NCBI RefSeq assembly: GCF_002892795.1
Contig: NZ_PJMC01000007.1
Location: 62,001-126,000, forward strand
Direction of reading: 5' to 3'
DNA length: 64,000 nt
Source of the DNA: Arthrobacter sp. AFG20
GTDB taxonomy: Bacteria; Actinomycetota; Actinomycetes; Actinomycetales; Micrococcaceae
Below are positions 59,475 to 64,000 of this stretch, in pieces (the stretch's first letter is position 1; each line of letters starts with the position of its first letter). A program made the translations under genes and the position numbers. The notes beneath the pieces are model-generated. The model was not told the origin of the DNA. It did no database searches and worked only from the letters and a program-made list of their open reading frames with translations.

Positions 59475-59887
59475 GCCGCCGCGACACCATTCTCAAGGCA
59501 TGGAACGGCGCTTGGGGGGACGGAGACCTGACCGCGTTCGAGCAGCTCCTCGCGCCCGGTTACGTCCGCCGCTCAAAGTCAGGCAGCGAGGACTACGCCA
59601 GCCTTCGCAAAACCATTGAGGCCATGCACACTGCATTTCCGGATTCGGGCACCGACATCCTGGACATCATCGAGGACGGCGCAAAAGTGGCGGTCCACTG
59701 GCAAACCACGGGCACGCACCAGGGCGAATTCATGGACGTTCCCGCCACCGGGCGCCGCATCACCGTCACCGGCGCGTCCTTCCTCCAATTCGACGGAGAC
59801 AAGCTCGCGGAGGAATGGGTCATCTGGGACCCGCGCGAACTCCTCTCCGCCCTCGGCATCTGGCATTTGGGAGCAGGCGGCGCCTAA
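59471..59887 (+). CDS. SnoaL-like polyketide cyclase/ester cyclase family protein
   Basis: 138 residues of the NTF2-like fold: AWNGAWGDGDLTAFEQLLAPGYVRRSKSGSEDYASLRKTIEAMHTAFPDSGTDILDIIEDGAKVAVHWQTTGTHQGEFMDVPATGRRITVTGASFLQFDGDKLAEEWVIWD is the ester cyclase pattern. In catabolic clusters such proteins are often hydrolases or isomerases of unknown mechanism. It is coupled to the second flavin reductase (ATGA). It could process the monooxygenase product. Confidence 0.8.
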   Translation: MSRRDTILKAWNGAWGDGDLTAFEQLLAPGYVRRSKSGSEDYASLRKTIEAMHTAFPDSGTDILDIIEDGAKVAVHWQTTGTHQGEFMDVPATGRRITVTGASFLQFDGDKLAEEWVIWDPRELLSALGIWHLGAGGA

Positions 59888-59956
59888 CGGCACTGCCCGG
59901 GAAGACCACCCATCAACACCGTCCGTACCTACTTACACCGCCCAGGAGGGCGCACA

Positions 59957-61537
59957 ATGACACTTCAAGGACATTCCCTCATCGCCGGCGAGGCCGCCCC
60001 CGGTACCAGCGGCACCGCCTACGGGATCAACCCGGCCACCAACGAACAGCTGGAACCTGCCTACACGCTGATCAGCGAGCAGCAGCTCAAGATCGCCACC
60101 GACGCGGCCGCTGACGCCTTCGACTCCTTCAGCACCCTCGAACCGGAACGGCACGCACGCTTCCTGGAAGCAATCGCGGAGAACATCGAGGACATCGGTG
60201 ATGAACTCATCGAGCGGGCCTCCACCGAAACCGGACTCGGCCTCGCGCGCCTGCAGGGCGAACGCGCCCGCACCACCGGACAGCTGCGGCTCTTCGCCGA
60301 CGTCGTTCGGCAGGGGGACTTCCGCGGCGTCCGCATCGACCCTGCGATCCCGGACCGGGCGCCCCTGCCCCGCGCCGACATACGGCAGCGCCAGATCCCG
60401 CTCGGTCCCGTGGCCGTCTTCGGTGCCAGCAACTTCCCGCTGGCCTTCTCGGTCGCCGGCGGCGACACCGCCTCCGCGTTCGCGGCTGGCTGCCCAGTGA
60501 TCGTCAAGGCACACAATGCCCACCCCGGCACCGCCGAGCTCGTGGGCCGGGCCATCACCAAGGCCGTCCGCGACCTCGGCCTGCACCCCGGCGTCTTCTC
60601 GCTGATCTACGGCTCAGGGGCGAGCATCGGCCAGGCCCTCGTGGCCGACCCCGCCATCAAGGCGGTCGGCTTCACCGGATCCCGCGCCGGCGGCACGGCT
60701 CTGATGCGCACCGCAGCGGCCCGGCCGGAACCGATCCCGGTCTACGCCGAAATGTCCTCCATCAACCCGGTCTACATCTTCCCCGGCGCGCTGAACGGGG
60801 ACGTTGAAGCCCTGGCCCAGCAGTACGTCACCTCCGTCACCGGCAGCTCCGGACAGCTCTGCACCTCGCCCGGGCTCGTCTTCGTTCCCGCCGGCGACGC
60901 CGGAAACCGGTTCGCCGCGGGCGTCACCGACGCCATCACGCAGCTTTCCGGGCAGACCATGCTCAGCGGGGGCATCGCCTCGGCCTGGCAGCACGGTCAC
61001 GACGCACTGGAGGCAGCCTCCGACGTCGAAGTCCTCGGCCGCGGCACGAAAGGCCCGGACGAGAACTCCCCGGCACCGGCGGTCTTCACCGCAAACCTGG
61101 ACGTCTTCACCACCAACCCTGTCCTGCACGAGGAGATCTTCGGTGCCGCGTCCCTGGTGGTCCGCTACAAGGGCGTCGAGGACCTGGTCGAGGCCACCGG
61201 GAAACTGGAGGGACAGCTCACCGCCTCGCTGCACGTGACCGAGGACGACTACTCCGCTGTCGCGCCGCTCATTCCCGCACTCGAGCGCAAGGTCGGCAGA
61301 ATCATCATTAACGGCTGGCCCACCGGCGTGGAAGTGGGCCACGCCATGGTCCACGGCGGACCGTTCCCGGCAACCTCCGACTCGAAGACCACGTCGGTGG
61401 GCACTCTGGCGATCAACCGGTTCCTGCGCCCGGTCGCCTACCAGAACTTCCCCGAGCAGCTCCGCCCGGCACCGCTGCAGGACGCCAACCCCTGGCAGGT
61501 CAATCGGCTCGTCGACGGCCAACCCGACCACAACTAA
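59957..61537 (+). CDS. Aldehyde dehydrogenase (NADP+), 2,5-dioxovalerate/KGSA type
   Basis: 526 residues. Catalytic C302 in SGQLCTSPG, general base E265 in VYAEMSSINP, oxyanion N159 in GASNFPLAF. The long C-terminal part (HGGPFPATSDSKTTSVGTLAINRFLRPVAYQNFPEQLRP) is characteristic of alpha-ketoglutarate semialdehyde dehydrogenases. It would oxidise an aldehyde intermediate, perhaps the product of the amine oxidase. AGGAGG lies before the ATG. Confidence 0.9.
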   Translation: MTLQGHSLIAGEAAPGTSGTAYGINPATNEQLEPAYTLISEQQLKIATDAAADAFDSFSTLEPERHARFLEAIAENIEDIGDELIERASTETGLGLARLQGERARTTGQLRLFADVVRQGDFRGVRIDPAIPDRAPLPRADIRQRQIPLGPVAVFGASNFPLAFSVAGGDTASAFAAGCPVIVKAHNAHPGTAELVGRAITKAVRDLGLHPGVFSLIYGSGASIGQALVADPAIKAVGFTGSRAGGTALMRTAAARPEPIPVYAEMSSINPVYIFPGALNGDVEALAQQYVTSVTGSSGQLCTSPGLVFVPAGDAGNRFAAGVTDAITQLSGQTMLSGGIASAWQHGHDALEAASDVEVLGRGTKGPDENSPAPAVFTANLDVFTTNPVLHEEIFGAASLVVRYKGVEDLVEATGKLEGQLTASLHVTEDDYSAVAPLIPALERKVGRIIINGWPTGVEVGHAMVHGGPFPATSDSKTTSVGTLAINRFLRPVAYQNFPEQLRPAPLQDANPWQVNRLVDGQPDHN

Positions 61538-61550
61538 CTTAGGACTTTCC

Positions 61551-62336
61551 ATGCCAACCATCACCCTTGAAGACATCGCGGACACCCTCCGCACCGCCCG
61601 GCTGCAGGGCGCACCGATCGCAGCGCCCACCCAAACCTGGCCGTCACTGGACGCCGATGCCGCATTCGAGGTGCAGAAGCTCAACGTGAGCCACGCCGTC
61701 GAAAACGGTGACCGTCTGGTCGGCTACAAGCTCGGCAACATCGCCAAAGTCATGCAGGACGCCTTCGGCCTGGACCAGCCGGACTACGGGCACCTGCTGG
61801 CCAGCACCTTCGCCTATGAGGGCACTACCCTGCAGCGGAGCGCGTTCATCGAGCCCTTCGTGGAACTTGAGCCAGCGTTTGTCCTGCGCGGGCGCCTCGG
61901 CGGCCGGAACACCACCATCGCCGACGTCATCAACGCCATCGACTACGCGCTGCCGGCAATCGAAATCATTGACTCCCGGGTCAAGGACTGGGCGATCGGA
62001 CTTCCGGACACGCTGGCAGACAACGGCTCCACTGGCGCCATCATTCTCGGCGGCACCCCGCGGCGGGTCACCGACCTGGACCTCCGGGATACCCGCGGCG
62101 CCCTGCGGTTCAACGACAAGGAAGTCATCTCGGGCACCACCGGCAACATCCTCGGCAACCCGTTCGCCGCCGTCGCCTGGCTCGTCAACCGACTCGCGGA
62201 CTACGACGTCGAGTTCGAACCCGGACAGGTCATCCTGCCCGGCAGCTGCCTGCAGGCTGTCCCCATGAACGAAGCCGGCCGCTGGTCGGGGACCTTCGAA
62301 GGCTGGGGCACCATCGAATTCGATGTAGCGCCTTAG
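61551..62336 (+). CDS. 2-keto-4-pentenoate hydratase family (HpaH/MhpD type)
   Basis: 261 residues, FAH-like fold: AFEVQKLNVSHAVENGDRLVGYKLGNIAKVMQDAFGLDQPDYGHLLAS, metal-binding acids in FVELEPAFVLRG, PAIEIIDSRVKDW and GNPFAAVAWLVNRLADYDVEFEPGQVILPGSC. Adds water to 2-oxo-pent-4-enoate or a dicarboxylic analogue, making the 4-hydroxy-2-oxo acid used by HpaI-type aldolases such as the one at 53.0 kb. The related 4-oxalocrotonate decarboxylase is an alternative. It starts 13 bases after the aldehyde dehydrogenase. Confidence 0.88.
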   Translation: MPTITLEDIADTLRTARLQGAPIAAPTQTWPSLDADAAFEVQKLNVSHAVENGDRLVGYKLGNIAKVMQDAFGLDQPDYGHLLASTFAYEGTTLQRSAFIEPFVELEPAFVLRGRLGGRNTTIADVINAIDYALPAIEIIDSRVKDWAIGLPDTLADNGSTGAIILGGTPRRVTDLDLRDTRGALRFNDKEVISGTTGNILGNPFAAVAWLVNRLADYDVEFEPGQVILPGSCLQAVPMNEAGRWSGTFEGWGTIEFDVAP

Positions 62337-62374
62337 CCAAAGATTCGAACCCGCCAAGAAACAAGCCGGCGTTC

Positions 62375-62398
62375 CCCGGCCCATCTCCGGGCCGGGGC
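62375..62398. terminator. Short GC-rich hairpin inside the operon
   Basis: CCCCGGCCC pairs with GGGCCGGGG around ATCTCC. It lies in the 111-base gap between the hydratase and the FAH-family gene, without a U run. It may reduce expression of the last gene or protect the upstream message from decay. Confidence 0.5.
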
Positions 62399-62447
62399 GC
62401 GGCGGCGCAAACTGACCCAACCGAGCCATTCATCCAAAGGACAAACG

Positions 62448-63302
62448 GTGCGCCTGGCCAACATCGCGAACCGGCTGACACTCGTCACGCCGAACAATGA
62501 AGTCATCGATCTCTCGCAGGAGTCGGGTGGCCGCTTCAGTCCTTCGATCCAGGAGTGCTACGAACGCTGGGATGGGCTCCTCGAGTACGCCCGCACGCTC
62601 GAAAGCACGCCCGGGAAGCCCCTGGCTGAAGTCCCGCCCGAAGACTTCGGCAACCCGGCACCAGAGCCGCGCCAGGTGTTCGCGATCGGGCTCAACTACG
62701 CCGCCCACGCCGCGGAAGCCTCGCTCGCGGTACCCGAGGACCTCACCGTCTTCACAAAGTTTGCCAGCTCCCTCACCGGACCGTACGGTACCGTCACCCT
62801 CCCGCCCGGGACCGTGGACTGGGAGGTCGAGCTCGTGGCAGTTATCGGCCGCGGCGGCTCCCACATCCCCGCGGACAAGGCATGGAGCCACGTCGCCGGG
62901 ATAACCATCGGGCAGGACTTGTCCGAACGCACCATGCAATCGGCCGGCCCGGCGCCGCAGTACAGCCTTGCCAAGTCCTTCCCCGGCTTCGGGCCGGTCG
63001 GTCCGCTGCTGGTCACCCCGGACGAGTTCGAGGACCCGGACAGCATCGAACTGGGCTGCGCCATCAACGGCGAGGAGGTCCAGAAGGGCAACACCTCGGA
63101 CATGGTCTTCCCCGTTCCCGAGATCATCGCCCGCCTGTCCAAGGTCACGCCGCTGTTCCCCGGGGACGTCATCTTCACGGGCACGCCTCCCGGAGTCGGA
63201 GTCGGCCGGGTGCCCCAGCGGTTCCTCGCCCCGGGAGACGAACTCGTCACGTACATGCGCGGCGTCGGCCAAATGCGCCACCGGATGCAGGCCGCCTCCT
63301 AA
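62448..63302 (+). CDS. Fumarylacetoacetate hydrolase family protein
   Basis: 284 residues from GTG behind AAAGGAC. The FAH C-terminal domain covers about 80-280: VFAIGLNYAAHAAEA, metal ligands in DWEVELVAVIG and IGQDLSERTMQ, AKSFPGFGPVGPLL, and FPVPEIIARLSKVTPLFPGDVIFTGTPPGVGVG. Members hydrolyse acylpyruvates or act as HpaG-type isomerase/decarboxylases. With the hydratase and aldolase it forms a lower pathway resembling homoprotocatechuate breakdown. The stop overlaps the convergent minus-strand gene by four bases. Confidence 0.9.
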   Translation: MRLANIANRLTLVTPNNEVIDLSQESGGRFSPSIQECYERWDGLLEYARTLESTPGKPLAEVPPEDFGNPAPEPRQVFAIGLNYAAHAAEASLAVPEDLTVFTKFASSLTGPYGTVTLPPGTVDWEVELVAVIGRGGSHIPADKAWSHVAGITIGQDLSERTMQSAGPAPQYSLAKSFPGFGPVGPLLVTPDEFEDPDSIELGCAINGEEVQKGNTSDMVFPVPEIIARLSKVTPLFPGDVIFTGTPPGVGVGRVPQRFLAPGDELVTYMRGVGQMRHRMQAAS

Positions 63303-64000
63303 GGCCGGAGGCCCAGCATCGGCACGACCACAGGCGAGCCTGCACGCCAGTCGAGCACGGTTGACTGGGTCTGGCCCTCACCGACCAGGATGTCCAGCGC
63401 GTTGGGGTCCCTGGTGTCCGTGTCCCTCGCGGGGAGGCCACCGTCGAAGACGCCCGCTCCGCCGCCGAAGCGCCATTCCTTGATCCAGGACGGATCTCCC
63501 GCTTCCCAGTAAGCGCCGTCGTAGACGGGCCGGACGTTACCGATGCCCTCACTGGCCTCGGCGTTGCCGAACATGGCCACGGACATCCGGGCCGTCGCGG
63601 GGTTCAGCCCGCCGAGTGCCGCCTTGGGCACATGGGTCACGATCTGATGCGCTTCGGGCACGGCCATCAGCGAGACGGCCGAGGTGCGTGTGCCGTCCGG
63701 GGCGTAAACTCCGGCGCCGTCGAACCGGCCGTCGGTGACGATGACCGAGTTCCAGGCGTGCTCCACGTTGATGTTGGTGCCGGGCAAGCCCGGAGCGGCC
63801 CCGCCCTCGCCTTTGCCCAGGTACATGTTGATGCGTTGGTGCGAGATGGCCTGCCCGCCCCACGGGTTGGTCACGTCGCCGGCAATCGTGGAAACGAAAG
63901 CGTAGCCGTCGCCGGAGTCGTAGACCTCCACACCCGTCAGGTCGAAGGCACCAGGAACGTAGGCGCTGTTGGTCGGGTACTTGTACGTTCCGGGGCCGTT
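63299..64000 (-). CDS. Glucodextranase C-terminal-like (DOMON-type) protein, 3' part
   Basis: The frame is open to the window edge, so 233 C-terminal residues are seen. GPGTYKYPTNSAYVPGAFDLTGVEVYDSGDGYAF, WGGQAISHQRINMYLGKGEGG and the WIKEWRFGGGAGVFDGGLPARDTDTRDPNALDILV end match the C-terminal binding domain of glucodextranases and amylopullulanases. This domain binds the cell surface or glucan. The upstream part, outside the window, is likely a secreted glucan hydrolase. It is convergent with the FAH-family gene. Confidence 0.8.
   Translation of the reverse strand, partial: NGPGTYKYPTNSAYVPGAFDLTGVEVYDSGDGYAFVSTIAGDVTNPWGGQAISHQRINMYLGKGEGGAAPGLPGTNINVEHAWNSVIVTDGRFDGAGVYAPDGTRTSAVSLMAVPEAHQIVTHVPKAALGGLNPATARMSVAMFGNAEASEGIGNVRPVYDGAYWEAGDPSWIKEWRFGGGAGVFDGGLPARDTDTRDPNALDILVGEGQTQSTVLDWRAGSPVVVPMLGLRP

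Overview
The window is high-GC actinobacterial DNA with tight, often ATGA-overlapping operons. Gene content (quinate/shikimate to beta-ketoadipate pathway, pobA, many IclR regulators, MocR, a c-di-AMP riboswitch ahead of a LysM-NlpC/P60 hydrolase, a three-gene pnt transhydrogenase) suggests a soil Micrococcaceae such as Arthrobacter or a close relative. That placement is an inference from gene content. I saw no rRNA, tRNA, CRISPR, insertion sequence or phage gene.

Layout. 0-11.9 kb: end of an unknown gene, thioesterase, FAD monooxygenase, pobA with its IclR regulator, a molybdopterin oxidoreductase with a small helical partner, FUSC and HPP membrane proteins, a secreted beta-propeller, an ACT-like membrane protein and an aldo/keto reductase. 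12-17.3 kb: a hydantoinase-type operon (MFS, GntR, racemase-fold protein, hydantoinase, arylmalonate-decarboxylase-like protein) behind a clear sigma-70 promoter with a double GGGATCCC operator. 17.3-26.9 kb: lipid kinase, MFS, DapA-like aldolase divergent from a MocR regulator, a LysE/LysG exporter pair, an NCS1 permease coupled to an NTF2-like protein, and a cell-wall hydrolase under a c-di-AMP riboswitch. 27-31.6 kb: pntAa-pntAb-pntB and an orphan, lower-GC, membrane-anchored Nudix-like gene.

31.6-44.9 kb is one catabolic block: aroE-quiC-pcaHGBDC-pcaFIJ, flanked by a PcaR-type IclR, a second IclR and a divergent MFS transporter. It can take imported quinate/shikimate through dehydroshikimate and protocatechuate to succinyl-CoA and acetyl-CoA. 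PobA at 1.8 kb feeds the same protocatechuate pool from 4-hydroxybenzoate. 45-50.8 kb holds an ATP-dependent DNA ligase, an LLM oxidoreductase translationally coupled to a trehalose-synthase-like GH13, and a GH13 alpha-glucosidase.

50.8-63.3 kb is the least familiar part. An IclR regulator, a HpaI-type aldolase, an MFS carrier, an NtaA-type flavin monooxygenase, an FAD amine oxidase, two flavin reductases, a SnoaL-like protein, an aldehyde dehydrogenase, a HpaH-type hydratase and a FAH-family hydrolase appear to form a catabolic system for an amine or N-heterocycle. Five copies of a three-half-site operator (CGTTC, GAACG, CGTTC at fixed spacing) lie in its intergenic regions and probably define the IclR regulon. 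The amine oxidase frame has no stop at its natural end; a G-run just before the next start codon suggests an indel or a -1 shift. The window closes on the 3' part of a glucodextranase-C-like protein on the minus strand.
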